A stretch of DNA of 64,000 bases from Cyclobacteriaceae bacterium (GCA_020436165.1 JAGQYI010000026.1:24830-88829), one strand, 5' to 3'; shown: positions 7,648-16,609, counted from the stretch's first letter. The notes: a model not told the origin generated them from the sequence alone. A program made the numbers and translations.

Positions 7648-8998
7648 TATTACGAATAACAGGATAAACGAGGATTTCCCGAGGAGAAAATACAACTCGT
7701 TGGTTGAACTGGAGGGCAGAACCTCAGGCAGGGTTTTGATCAAACTACTGTTTGTTTTGGTAGTGATCGTGCTTATTACCATTTTTTTACCCTGGACGCA
7801 GAACATCAGGACGATAGGTTATGTGACCACGTTACGACCGGAACAAAAACCGCAGACCCTGCACTCTGTTATTGATGGCAGAATAGAGCGATGGTTTGTA
7901 CAGGAGGGAGACTTTGTGCATAAAGGAGATACCATCCTTTTTATCTCTGAAATAAAAGATGAATATTTTGACCCGAATTTACTCACAAGGGTAGAGGAGC
8001 AATTGCAATCGAAGGAATCTTCCGTTCAGTCGTATGCCGAAAAGGTGAAGGCGCTGAACAGCCAGATCGATGCGTTGATCACTACTGGTAAACTGAAGTT
8101 GAAGCAGATCGAGAACAAGCAGCGCCAGGCCAAACTTAAGGTTACGAGCGATAGTATCAATTACCAGGCATCCATCATTGATTTTGAGGTAGCAAAGGAA
8201 CAATATGCTCGTATGGAGCAATTGTACAAGGAAGGACTAAAGTCATTGACCGACCTTGAGGCACGCAAATTGAAATTGCAAAAGGCCCAGGCGGATATGG
8301 TTTCCTATGAGAACAAGTTGCTCACCAGCCAAAATGAGTTGATCAATACGGAAATTGAATATGCCTCTATCGAAGCACAGTACAAAGACGATGTTGCCAA
8401 GGCAGAATCGGATAAATACACAGCCCTTTCGAGCATGTACGATGCGGAAGCTACAGTTACGAAGCTCCAGAATCAGTACATGAACTACTCGGTGCGTACC
8501 GGATTATATTACATTAAGTCACCCACGGATGGGTATATAACCAAGGCCATTCAATCAGGAATTGGGGAAACGGTAAAAGCAGGAGGCGACATTGTAAGCA
8601 TTATGCCGGCTAATTACGATCTGGCAGTTGAAATGTACATCAAACCAATTGATCTCCCTCTCATTGAAAAGACCCAGAAGGTTCGCATTCAGTTTGATGG
8701 CTGGCCTGCCATTGTTTTCTCCGGATGGCCCAATACCAGCTATGGTACTTATGGCGGAGTTATTTATGCGATGGATAATTTCATAAGCGATAATGGTAAG
8801 TTCCGTGTTTTGGTGGCTCCTGACAAGGACGATCATCCCTGGCCGGATGCACTTCGGATTGGTGGGGGAACCAACAATATGGTATTGCTTAAAGAGGTGC
8901 CCATTTGGTACGAACTATGGCGAAAAGTAAACGGTTTTCCACCCGATTACTACAAGCAAGCTCCGGCAAGTACTAATACCAAAAAGAAATCAAAATAA
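7640..8998 (+). CDS. HlyD-family periplasmic adaptor (membrane fusion protein)
   Basis: A 452-residue protein overlapping the ABC gene by 8 bases. One N-terminal TM helix (about 32-52, LIKLLFVLVVIVLITIFL) is followed by a first lipoyl half (about 65-105). A long coiled-coil region (about 110-265) comes next, with QLYKEGLKSLTDLEARKLKL in it. The second lipoyl half is YYIKSPTDGYITKAIQSG, and the protein ends in a beta-barrel and membrane-proximal region. It should bridge the ABC exporter and the TolC-type channel. The proline-rich tail ends in lysines. Confidence 0.9.
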   Translation: MLNITNNRINEDFPRRKYNSLVELEGRTSGRVLIKLLFVLVVIVLITIFLPWTQNIRTIGYVTTLRPEQKPQTLHSVIDGRIERWFVQEGDFVHKGDTILFISEIKDEYFDPNLLTRVEEQLQSKESSVQSYAEKVKALNSQIDALITTGKLKLKQIENKQRQAKLKVTSDSINYQASIIDFEVAKEQYARMEQLYKEGLKSLTDLEARKLKLQKAQADMVSYENKLLTSQNELINTEIEYASIEAQYKDDVAKAESDKYTALSSMYDAEATVTKLQNQYMNYSVRTGLYYIKSPTDGYITKAIQSGIGETVKAGGDIVSIMPANYDLAVEMYIKPIDLPLIEKTQKVRIQFDGWPAIVFSGWPNTSYGTYGGVIYAMDNFISDNGKFRVLVAPDKDDHPWPDALRIGGGTNNMVLLKEVPIWYELWRKVNGFPPDYYKQAPASTNTKKKSK

Positions 8999-9015
8999 GC
9001 CCTAAGGTTACGAAA

Positions 9016-10425
9016 ATGAAAAGGATAGTCTTTGCGTATTTATTTTTTGCATCGAGTTTGCACAGCTATTCCCAAACGGATAGCTCTTCTGTGTTGCCGT
9101 ATGAAACTTTTATGGAAATTGTACAGGCCAATCATCCGCTTGCTAAGCAGGCCGACCTACAGGTTACCAAGGGTAACTCAAGCCTTTTGCAAAGCAAAGG
9201 TGCTTTTGATCCGAAGCTGTTTACGGAGGTGAGCCAAAAATACTTCGATGATAAGGAATACTATAATCTTGTGGATGGTGGCATAAAGCTGCCTACTAAA
9301 ATAGGAGTTGAAGTAAAGGGAGGCTACACCAATAATTCAGGGTATTACCTCAATCCTGAAAATAATATGCCCGATGAGGGACTATGGTACGCAGGTGTTT
9401 CAGTGCCAATTGGGCAAGGACTTTTGATCGATAAACGGAGAGCCCAGTTGAAGCAAGCTGAACTGTACGTTTCCATTTCAGAACAGGAAAGGACGATTAT
9501 GTACAATGAGCTACTTTATGAAGCTGGTAAAGCTTATTGGGACTGGTTTAAGGCTTATAGTGTTCAGCGCATTTACGAGGAAGCGGTAACCATTGCCAAT
9601 ACCCGTTTGCAAGCAGTTAAAAATTCAGCGAAGTTGGGCGACAAGCCCTCTGTGGATACGCTTGAAGCAGGCATTCAGGTGCAAAACCGTGTGCTGAACT
9701 TCCAGCAGGCAACGCTTGATTATAAAAATGCTACCGCATTGCTTTCAGTTTATCTGTGGTCTGATGAAGCTATTCCATTGGAGCTAACAGAAGGGGTGGT
9801 GCCTGAAACGGCAAGCGCGGTTGAACCAATGGCGGTAGATGATTTTTATTTAACACGGTTGGATTCCATAGAATTCACGCATCCTGAGCTGGCTAAAATG
9901 AATTATAAAATAGCACAGCTGGAAGTAGATAAAAAGCTTAAGAAGGAAATGCTGAAGCCACAGCTAAACCTCAATTACAACGCATTGGTGCAACCTTTGG
10001 GCAGCGAAACATTTTCGAGCTATTCCATTAACAATTATAAATGGGGATTAGAGTTTAGTATGCCTGTTTTTATTCGTAAAGAGCGTGGAGCTTTGAAATT
10101 GGCTGAAGCGAAAATTCAGGAGGCAAATTATGTAAACAGAGACAAGCAAGCGAAACTAAGAGCCAAAGTTTCATTTGCATTAAACGAGTGGCAAACCACT
10201 TTGGATCAGTACAATTTGTACAAACAAACGGTTGAGGATTACCGAAATTTACTGGAAGCAGAACGCAGACTTTTTAACATTGGTGAAAGCTCGCTTTTTA
10301 TGATCAACTCAAGGGAGAGTAGTTATATAAGTGCACAGATTAAGCTGGCAGAACTGTTGACCAAGAACAGAAAATCGGAATTAAGTACGATTTATTCTTT
10401 GGGGATGTTGTTTTCAGAAATGTAG
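9016..10425 (+). CDS. TolC-family outer-membrane efflux protein
   Basis: A 469-residue protein with a signal peptide (MKRIVFAYLFFASSLHSYSQ, predicted cleavage after about residue 20). Two repeats rich in long helices follow, typical of the TolC trimeric channel: about 30-235 and 280-465. NHPLAKQADLQVTKG is the usual first-repeat start and THPELAKMNYKIAQLEVDKK the second. It begins 17 bases after the adaptor stop and completes an ABC-adaptor-channel set across both membranes. Confidence 0.9.
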   Translation: MKRIVFAYLFFASSLHSYSQTDSSSVLPYETFMEIVQANHPLAKQADLQVTKGNSSLLQSKGAFDPKLFTEVSQKYFDDKEYYNLVDGGIKLPTKIGVEVKGGYTNNSGYYLNPENNMPDEGLWYAGVSVPIGQGLLIDKRRAQLKQAELYVSISEQERTIMYNELLYEAGKAYWDWFKAYSVQRIYEEAVTIANTRLQAVKNSAKLGDKPSVDTLEAGIQVQNRVLNFQQATLDYKNATALLSVYLWSDEAIPLELTEGVVPETASAVEPMAVDDFYLTRLDSIEFTHPELAKMNYKIAQLEVDKKLKKEMLKPQLNLNYNALVQPLGSETFSSYSINNYKWGLEFSMPVFIRKERGALKLAEAKIQEANYVNRDKQAKLRAKVSFALNEWQTTLDQYNLYKQTVEDYRNLLEAERRLFNIGESSLFMINSRESSYISAQIKLAELLTKNRKSELSTIYSLGMLFSEM

Positions 10426-10432
10426 TTTCTGC

Positions 10433-11875
10433 CTAAACCTTAATACAAATATTCTTCGCTTCGGTAAAGAAGTTCAGTGCATCGTCTCCACCTTCACGGC
10501 CTACCCCCGATTGTTTCATGCCTCCAAAAGGTGTGCGTAAATCGCGCACCAGCCAGCAATTAATCCAGATAATGCCGGACTTAAGAGCGGCACCCACTCT
10601 GTGGGCACGGGTTAGGTTTTGTGTCCAAATAGTTGCCGAGAGGCCATAGTTGGTGCTGTTGGCCAGTGCTATTACTTCCTCTTCAGTTTCAAACGGTTGT
10701 ACCGTTACCACCGGGCCAAAGATTTCTTCCTGGTTGATGCGGCACGATTCATCCAGGCCAGTAATTACGGTAGGCTGCACAAAGTAGCCGTTCCTGCATC
10801 GCCCTTTCGGGTTGAAGGCATTGCCTCCGGCAACTATTTTGCCTCCTTCCAGCTGCGCAAGACTAATGTAATGCAGTATCTTTTCCTGGTGTTGTGCCGA
10901 AACAACCGCTCCGGTTTTAGTTGTTGAATCCAGTGGGTCGCCCACTTTCATAGCCTTTACCTTGGCTACAAAGGCATCCAGGAATTTATCATAGATACCT
11001 TTTTGCACATAAATGCGGGAACCGCACAGGCAAATCTGGCCCTGGTTGGAAAAAGAAGAACGGAGAGTAGTAGCCAGTGCATCCTCAAAATCGCAATCGT
11101 CAAAAATGATGTTAGGGTTTTTGCCTCCCAGCTCGAGCGAAAGTTTTTTGAACATGGGAGCTGCAATGGAAGCAATACGCTTACCGGTGGCTGTGCCTCC
11201 TGTAAAGGAGATGGCCGGTATGTTGGGATGCGAGATAATGGCTTCGCCCACTTTGGGTCCAAGCCCATGCACAATATTCAAGACCCCTGCAGGCAAGCCT
11301 GCCTTTATACAAAGTTCACTCAATAAGAATGCCGACATGGGCGTAATTTCCGATGGTTTTGCCACTACACAGTTGCCACTGGCAAGGGCCGGTGCAATTT
11401 TCCATGTAAATAGGTAAAGCGGCAGGTTCCAGGGTGAGATGCATCCTGCAATACCTACTGGCTCGCGAAGGGTATAATTCACTCCTTTATCAGCTGTAAT
11501 ATGCGCCTGGGTCGATTGGTTGACAATGGCGGCTGCATAAAACCGGAAATTGGCAGAAGCTCTTGGAATATCCACCTCTCGCGAAAGACTGATAGGTTTC
11601 CCGTTATCAATGCTTTCGGCTTTGGCCAGCATTTCCAGATTCTCATCGATCAGGTCGGCTACCTTCATAAGTAGGGCAGAGCGCTTTTCAATAGGCATGG
11701 TTGCCCATTCATGGCGTGCCTTTTCAGCAGCGTCAACAGCAAGCTGCACATCCTTCTCGTCTGAATCCGGGATAAGGGAGTACACTTCGCCTGTTGCCGG
11801 CTCTATGTTGTCCATGTACTTACTTGAGACTGGCTCCACCAGCTTTCCGCCAATATAGTTTTTGATCTTTTTCAT
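10433..11875 (-). CDS. Aldehyde dehydrogenase, 2-aminomuconate-semialdehyde type
   Basis: A 480-residue ALDH with SFTGGTATGKRIA (NAD site), LELGGKNPNIIF containing the general-base glutamate, and SFSNQGQICLCGSRIYV with the catalytic cysteine. NQGQICLC resembles the aminomuconate/hydroxymuconate semialdehyde dehydrogenase subgroup. Together with the neighbouring dioxygenase and decarboxylase genes, this supports oxidation of 2-aminomuconate 6-semialdehyde to 2-aminomuconate. It runs opposite to the main kynurenine arm, 10 bases downstream of the SDR gene. It converges with the TolC gene, with only 7 bases between the stops. A broader semialdehyde specificity cannot be excluded. Confidence 0.85.
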   Translation of the reverse strand: MKKIKNYIGGKLVEPVSSKYMDNIEPATGEVYSLIPDSDEKDVQLAVDAAEKARHEWATMPIEKRSALLMKVADLIDENLEMLAKAESIDNGKPISLSREVDIPRASANFRFYAAAIVNQSTQAHITADKGVNYTLREPVGIAGCISPWNLPLYLFTWKIAPALASGNCVVAKPSEITPMSAFLLSELCIKAGLPAGVLNIVHGLGPKVGEAIISHPNIPAISFTGGTATGKRIASIAAPMFKKLSLELGGKNPNIIFDDCDFEDALATTLRSSFSNQGQICLCGSRIYVQKGIYDKFLDAFVAKVKAMKVGDPLDSTTKTGAVVSAQHQEKILHYISLAQLEGGKIVAGGNAFNPKGRCRNGYFVQPTVITGLDESCRINQEEIFGPVVTVQPFETEEEVIALANSTNYGLSATIWTQNLTRAHRVGAALKSGIIWINCWLVRDLRTPFGGMKQSGVGREGGDDALNFFTEAKNICIKV

Positions 11876-11885
11876 TTAACTGAAA

Positions 11886-12662
11886 TTATAAGGTAGGCGT
11901 TCTCCCTCCATCCACAGGTACATTAATGCCGTTGATATAGGCAGCTGCAGGACTAGCTAAAAAAGCGACAGCAGCCGCTATTTCATAAGGTTCTGCGAAC
12001 CTGCTGGCAGGCACCTCGGCTTTCATTTTTGCTTCTACCTCACTGGCACTTACACCTTGCTTTTTGGCATTGTTCTCAACAATGTCCCAAATACGCTGTG
12101 TGTTTGTCGATCCGGGCAACACGTTGTTGACCGTAATACCAAATTCACCTAATTCGGTGGCTAATGTTTTTGCCCAGCTTGCCACTGCTCCGCGCGTAGT
12201 ATTTGATACCCCCAATCCTCTAATAGGCGTTTTGACAGAAGTAGAAATAATATTTATAATTCGTCCGTAGCCCTCCGATTTCATAAACGGAACAATTGCC
12301 TGGGCCAGTAATTGATTGTTAATCAAATGGTTTGAAAAGGCCGTTAGAAACTCGGTGGGGTTAGCATCAATCGCTTTACCGCCCGGAGGGCCTCCGGTAT
12401 TATTGACCAGAATATGGAAACGATTATTTTTTGCAACAACGTCCTTTACCTGTTGGTTATCAGCAAAGTCGGCAACAAGGTAACTATGCGTTTGGTTGCC
12501 TTCTCGGTGTAAAGAAGCTACTGCCTCTTCCAAACTCGTTTTATTTCGTGCTAAAAGCGTAACATTGGCACCCAGCAAGGCCAGTTCTTTGGCAGAGGCA
12601 AGGCCAATGCCCTGGGTGCTTCCGCACACTAATGCATTTTTCCCGGTTAAGTCTAAATTCAT
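11886..12662 (-). CDS. SDR-fold protein lacking the YxxxK active site
   Basis: A 258-residue Rossmann protein. The cofactor motif ALVCGSTQGIG (10-20), the NNTGG motif (87-91) and a serine at the active-site position (IIST, near 140) are normal. The YxxxK signature is replaced by SNTTR (153-157), so the tyrosine is Ser and the lysine is Arg. The C-terminal LASPAAAYINGINVPVDGG end is standard for classical SDRs. It is upstream of the aminomuconate-semialdehyde dehydrogenase gene and probably cotranscribed. Its step in kynurenine breakdown is unknown. Without the proton-relay tyrosine it may not be an ordinary dehydrogenase. Confidence 0.8.
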   Translation of the reverse strand: MNLDLTGKNALVCGSTQGIGLASAKELALLGANVTLLARNKTSLEEAVASLHREGNQTHSYLVADFADNQQVKDVVAKNNRFHILVNNTGGPPGGKAIDANPTEFLTAFSNHLINNQLLAQAIVPFMKSEGYGRIINIISTSVKTPIRGLGVSNTTRGAVASWAKTLATELGEFGITVNNVLPGSTNTQRIWDIVENNAKKQGVSASEVEAKMKAEVPASRFAEPYEIAAAVAFLASPAAAYINGINVPVDGGRTPTL

Positions 12663-12732
12663 AGTTGATGATTTAGAGTAAAGATAAAAATCATTTTTTC
12701 AACGGTTTGTGGTTTTATTCGTAAATTAGAAT

Positions 12733-12942
12733 ATGGAACTCTCTATAAAGGACATTCTTAAGCTCGATATAAAAGAAAGGCTTTCTATTGCCGAGGCTAT
12801 TTGGGATAGCGTTGCTCTTGAAACAGATATTTCTCTCACAACTGCACAAAAGGAGGAAATCAATCGAAGGCTTGAACTCTTTGAAAGGGGAGAAACAAAG
12901 TTGTATACCCTTCAGGAAATAAAGAATGAATTAACTATGTGA
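12733..12942 (+). CDS. Addiction-module antitoxin (TIGR02574 type)
   Basis: A 69-residue protein with the pattern of short ParE-partner antitoxins: ILKLDIKERLSIAEAIWDSV near the start, then a helical middle and a LYTLQEIKNEL tail. It is followed six bases later by a ParE/RelE-type toxin. The pair sits between the two divergent kynurenine arms and has no obvious functional link to them. Confidence 0.85.
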   Translation: MELSIKDILKLDIKERLSIAEAIWDSVALETDISLTTAQKEEINRRLELFERGETKLYTLQEIKNELTM

Positions 12943-12948
12943 TGTGGA

Positions 12949-13245
12949 ATGAAGTACAGTCTTCATTTTATTGAAGAAGCCAGACTTGATATTAAAGAAG
13001 CGTTTCAATGGTACGATTCCAAGTTGCCTGAGCTCGGAAACTCATTTCTGGATAGCCTGTACAAAAGCTTAGAAGTAATTGAGCGAAACCCTTATCAATA
13101 CCAGATTCAGTTAAGAAGTATTCGAAAAGCCGTTTTAAAACGATTTCCCTATTTAGTTATTTTTACAATTAAAGGACAAAGAGTAATTGTGCTTGGCGTA
13201 ATCCATTCCAGCAGAAACCCAACAGTCTGGAAAAAGAGAACCTAA
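12949..13245 (+). CDS. ParE/RelE-superfamily toxin
   Basis: A 98-residue protein with the family pattern: EEARLDIKEAFQWYDSKLPE in the first helices, GNSFLDSLYKSLEVIERNP, and a C-terminal beta sheet with KRFPYLVIFTIKGQRVIVLG and SSRNP. ParE members inhibit gyrase, while RelE members cut mRNA on ribosomes. The helical hairpin and the lack of clear RelE catalytic residues favour ParE. It is paired with the antitoxin just upstream. Confidence 0.87.
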   Translation: MKYSLHFIEEARLDIKEAFQWYDSKLPELGNSFLDSLYKSLEVIERNPYQYQIQLRSIRKAVLKRFPYLVIFTIKGQRVIVLGVIHSSRNPTVWKKRT

Positions 13246-13299
13246 TCCGTTACGATAATAGAATTTATCCGGTAACTTAGAAATTCAATCATACAAAAT

Positions 13300-13812
13300 A
13301 TGGCACTACAACAACCTTTTAATTTTAAACAATGGATTGACGAGAACAGGCACCTCTTAAAACCACCTGTTGGAAATCAGCAGGTGTATCATGGCAATGA
13401 AAACTATATTGTTATGGTGGTTGGAGGCCCTAATTCGCGAAAGGATTTCCATTATAACGAAACCGAAGAATTCTTTTATCAGCTGGAAGGAGATATTAAT
13501 TTACGTGTACTGGATGAGGGGAAGGTAAAAGATATACCCATAAAGGAAGGAGATATATTTCTGTTGCCTCCTAAAGTTCCGCACTCGCCTCAACGTCCTG
13601 CCAACACGGTTGGTTTGGTTATGGAACTTCACAGAAAACATGATGAGACCGATGGAGTAATGTGGTTTTGTGAAAACTGCAACCAAAAACTTTATGAGGA
13701 ATATTTTAAACTGACAGATATAGTTAAACAACTTCCTCCCATTATGGAAAAGTTCTACAATTCAGGGCACACCGTGTGTAAAAATTGTGGCACAAAAATG
13801 GAGAAACCTTAA
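13300..13812 (+). CDS. nbaC: 3-hydroxyanthranilate 3,4-dioxygenase
   Basis: A 170-residue cupin. The iron ligands are in KDFHYNETEEFFYQLEGD (His and Glu) and VPHSPQRP (second His). The C-terminus carries the bacterial-type rubredoxin-like iron site, two CxxC pairs: CENCNQK and CKNCGTK. The enzyme opens the ring of 3-hydroxyanthranilate to 2-amino-3-carboxymuconate semialdehyde. Its TAA stop overlaps the next ATG, so it is translationally coupled to the decarboxylase that uses its product. Confidence 0.95.
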   Translation: MALQQPFNFKQWIDENRHLLKPPVGNQQVYHGNENYIVMVVGGPNSRKDFHYNETEEFFYQLEGDINLRVLDEGKVKDIPIKEGDIFLLPPKVPHSPQRPANTVGLVMELHRKHDETDGVMWFCENCNQKLYEEYFKLTDIVKQLPPIMEKFYNSGHTVCKNCGTKMEKP

Positions 13813-14837
13813 TGTGTCAGAATCATTCGTTAACAGTAGATATTCATACGCATATTTTGCCTGAAACATGGCCGGATCTTCGTGAGAAGTACGGCTATGG
13901 GGGGTTTATTCGGTTGGAACATCACCGGCCCTGTGGAGCCAGAATGATGATGGACGACCGCTTTTTCCGTGAAGTGGAAGATAATTCATGGAGCCCCGAA
14001 GCACGGATGAAAGAAAGCGACCTGGACCATGTGGATGTACAGGTGCTTTCAACCGTACCGGTAATGTTTAGTTACTGGGCTAAGCCCGAAGATACGCTTG
14101 ATCTTTCTATGATCTTGAACGACCACATAGCCGGCATTGTAAAAAAATACCCCAAACGGTTTATCGGGCTGGCAACCTTGCCCATGCAGTCACCTCAATT
14201 GGCGATTCGTGAGCTGGAACGTTGCGTAACCGAATTGGGCATGGCGGGTATCCAAATCGGGACCCACATTAATAACTGGAATCTGGATGCACCGGAGGTT
14301 TTTGCGGTTTTGGAAGCAGCCCAGGATTTAGGGGCTGCTGTATTTGTGCATCCCTGGGACATGATGGGCAAGGATAACATGCCCAAATACTGGTTGCCCT
14401 GGTTGGTGGGGATGCCGGCAGAAACCTCATTAGCTATTTCGTCAATGATATTCGGTGGTGTTTTTGAACGACTTCCCAACCTGAGAGTGGCCTTTGCCCA
14501 TGGCGGTGGCTCATTCCCGGCTACCATTGGGCGCATTGAGCATGGGTTTAACGTGCGGCCTGATCTGTGCGCGGTGGACAATAACGTAAATCCCCGTGAC
14601 TATTTGGGTAAATTCTACCTCGATTCATTGGTACATGACGAAACCATGCTTCGGTATGTGATGGATTTAATGGGGGAAGATAAAATAGCGATGGGATCGG
14701 ATTACCCTTTCCCCTTAGGGGAGCACGAACCGGGAAAACTAATACGGTCAATTGGGTTTGATAAGTCAGTTGAGGAGAAACTTTTAGGAGTAAATGCATT
14801 AAATTGGTTGAACCTTAAAAAAGAGGGTTACGTCTGA
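13812..14837 (+). CDS. nbaD: 2-amino-3-carboxymuconate-6-semialdehyde decarboxylase (ACMSD)
   Basis: An amidohydrolase-fold protein of 341 residues from the ATG at 13812. That start overlaps the dioxygenase stop and puts VDIHTHILPE at the very N-terminus, as in the family. An alternative in-frame start 27 bases upstream would add only vector-like residues from the dioxygenase CxxC region. HTH supplies zinc ligands, VHPWDMMG and AHGGGSFPATIGRIEHG give further ligands, and MGSDYPFPLGEHEPG contains the late aspartate. ACMSD steers the ring-opened product away from quinolinate and toward 2-aminomuconate semialdehyde. The gene ends in TGATG, overlapping the methyltransferase start. Confidence 0.93.
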   Translation: MCQNHSLTVDIHTHILPETWPDLREKYGYGGFIRLEHHRPCGARMMMDDRFFREVEDNSWSPEARMKESDLDHVDVQVLSTVPVMFSYWAKPEDTLDLSMILNDHIAGIVKKYPKRFIGLATLPMQSPQLAIRELERCVTELGMAGIQIGTHINNWNLDAPEVFAVLEAAQDLGAAVFVHPWDMMGKDNMPKYWLPWLVGMPAETSLAISSMIFGGVFERLPNLRVAFAHGGGSFPATIGRIEHGFNVRPDLCAVDNNVNPRDYLGKFYLDSLVHDETMLRYVMDLMGEDKIAMGSDYPFPLGEHEPGKLIRSIGFDKSVEEKLLGVNALNWLNLKKEGYV

Positions 14838-15316
14838 TGGATCAACTGGTTATAGACACTCCTTTAGGCCCAATGATGCTGGAGGCAGATGAGGCCGGTA
14901 TTACGCGGGCAGAGTTTACGTGGATGGAAAATTTACCCACTACAACCACCAATCCTATACTAAATCAATGTGCCCAAGAGTTGCAGGAATACTTTTCTGA
15001 AAAACGAATGTTTTTTACCGTCCCTCTCTCCCTGTCAGGCACCGACTTTCAAATGAAGGTATGGGAAAAGCTTCAGGAGATACCTTATGGTGAAACAACC
15101 ACCTACCTAAAAATGGCACGTGCTCTTGGCGATGAGAAAAGCATACGCGCAGCTGCATCTGCAAATGGGAAAAACCCCATTGCTATTATAGTACCCTGCC
15201 ACAGGGTAATCGGTACCAATGGCGATTTAGTAGGATACGCAGGCGGATTGGACAAGAAAAAATGGTTGTTGGAACATGAAGGAGCCATCAACAAAAATCA
15301 ATTGCAATTGTTTTAA
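14837..15316 (+). CDS. ogt: Methylated-DNA-[protein]-cysteine S-methyltransferase
   Basis: A 159-residue Ogt/MGMT protein. The active site IIVPCHRVIG holds the acceptor cysteine. Other family features are FQMKVWEKLQEIPYGETTTY, the AAASANGKNPIA recognition stretch and GYAGGLDKKKWLLEHE. It repairs O6-alkylguanine and O4-alkylthymine by suicidal alkyl transfer. The gene is embedded in the kynurenine operon: its ATG overlaps the ACMSD stop and kynU follows within six bases. No Ada-type regulatory domain is present. Confidence 0.95.
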   Translation: MDQLVIDTPLGPMMLEADEAGITRAEFTWMENLPTTTTNPILNQCAQELQEYFSEKRMFFTVPLSLSGTDFQMKVWEKLQEIPYGETTTYLKMARALGDEKSIRAAASANGKNPIAIIVPCHRVIGTNGDLVGYAGGLDKKKWLLEHEGAINKNQLQLF

Positions 15317-15322
15317 AACTTG

Positions 15323-16609
15323 ATGGAATTTAAGAATACACTGGATTTTGCCAAATTGATTGATGCAAATGATCCGCTAAGATCGTTTAGGGACGAATTC
15401 CATATACCCAGGCATGAAGGGAAGGAGACGTTATATTTTACAGGCAATTCGCTGGGACTACAACCCAAGCAAACAGCTTCTTATTTAAATGAAGAGTTGA
15501 TCCTTTGGAAGGAGAGAGGTGTTGATGGGCATTTCGAGGGTAAACGGCCCTGGTTTCACTACCACAAGTTTGCGAAAGAAGGACTGGCAAAAATTGTTGG
15601 AGCACTGCCTGAAGAAGTAGTGCCTATGAACAGCCTCACCACCAATCTTCATTTGCTCATGGTATCCTTCTATCGGCCTAACAAGCAACGCTTCAAAATA
15701 ATTACCGAGGCGGGTGCTTTTCCTTCTGATCAGTATGCGTTGGAGAGCCAGGTTCGGTTTCATGGTTTTGATCCAAAGGATGCAATTATTGAAGTAGCAC
15801 CACGAAAAGGAGAAACAATCCTTCGAACGGAAAATATTGTAAGCGCTATTGAGGAAAATGCGAAAGAGTTGGCATTGGTGCTATTCAGCGGAGTGCAATA
15901 CTTTACGGGTCAGCTTTTTGATATAAAAACAATAACAAAGACTGGGCACAAAGCGGGAGCACTCGTGGGTTTTGACCTGGCGCACGCTGCAGGCAATGTA
16001 CCATTGCACCTGCACGATCATGAAGTTGATTTTGCCGTATGGTGCCATTATAAATACCTGAATTCTGGGCCAGGAAGTGTGGCGGGAGCTTTTGTGCACA
16101 GCAAGCATGGCAACAACTCCGAGCTACCCCGCTTTGCCGGATGGTGGGGGCACAGTGAGGAAGAGCGCTTTTTAATGAAAAAAGGCTTTAAACCCATGCA
16201 AGGTGCTGATGGATGGCAGTTGAGTAACGCCAATGTGCTAACCACGACAGCTCTATTAGCCTCTTTGGATGTGGCTGACCGTGCCGGAATGGATAGAATG
16301 AGGATAAAGAGTGAGTTGCTGACCGGCTATCTGGAGTTTCTTTTAAAAGAAACTTTCTCAGAGGATAAGCTTAAAATCTTGACACCTTCAATTAAGGAAG
16401 AGCGGGGATGTCAGCTTTCTATTTCGCTGCCCGGAAGTGGCAGAGCGGTTTTTGAAAAGTTATTGGAAAATGGTGTTGTGGCCGACTGGCGGGAACCCAA
16501 TTTAGGAGAAGGTCAGGCCGGAGTTATTAGAGTGGCGCCAACTCCATTATACAATCGTTTTGAAGATGTTTACGTATTTGTTCAACTTCTTGAAAAAGCA
16601 ATGAGCTAA
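15323..16609 (+). CDS. kynU: Kynureninase
   Basis: A 428-residue PLP enzyme of fold type I. The ATG at 15323 is preferred to the TTG just before it. Key features are YFTGNSLGLQPK near the N-terminus, FDLAHAAGNVPLHLHDHEVD (the cofactor aspartate region), and WCHYKYLNSGPGS carrying the Schiff-base lysine. HSEEERFLMKKGFKPMQGA and ANWREPN-like VADWREPNLG close the active site. It cleaves kynurenine and 3-hydroxykynurenine to (hydroxy)anthranilate and alanine. Its stop overlaps the KMO start. Confidence 0.96.
   Translation: MEFKNTLDFAKLIDANDPLRSFRDEFHIPRHEGKETLYFTGNSLGLQPKQTASYLNEELILWKERGVDGHFEGKRPWFHYHKFAKEGLAKIVGALPEEVVPMNSLTTNLHLLMVSFYRPNKQRFKIITEAGAFPSDQYALESQVRFHGFDPKDAIIEVAPRKGETILRTENIVSAIEENAKELALVLFSGVQYFTGQLFDIKTITKTGHKAGALVGFDLAHAAGNVPLHLHDHEVDFAVWCHYKYLNSGPGSVAGAFVHSKHGNNSELPRFAGWWGHSEEERFLMKKGFKPMQGADGWQLSNANVLTTTALLASLDVADRAGMDRMRIKSELLTGYLEFLLKETFSEDKLKILTPSIKEERGCQLSISLPGSGRAVFEKLLENGVVADWREPNLGEGQAGVIRVAPTPLYNRFEDVYVFVQLLEKAMS

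Noticed and set aside
11003..11417. Open frames on the plus strand within the aldehyde dehydrogenase gene
   Set aside because: They overlap each other and the catalytic region of the minus-strand enzyme and show no recognisable protein features.
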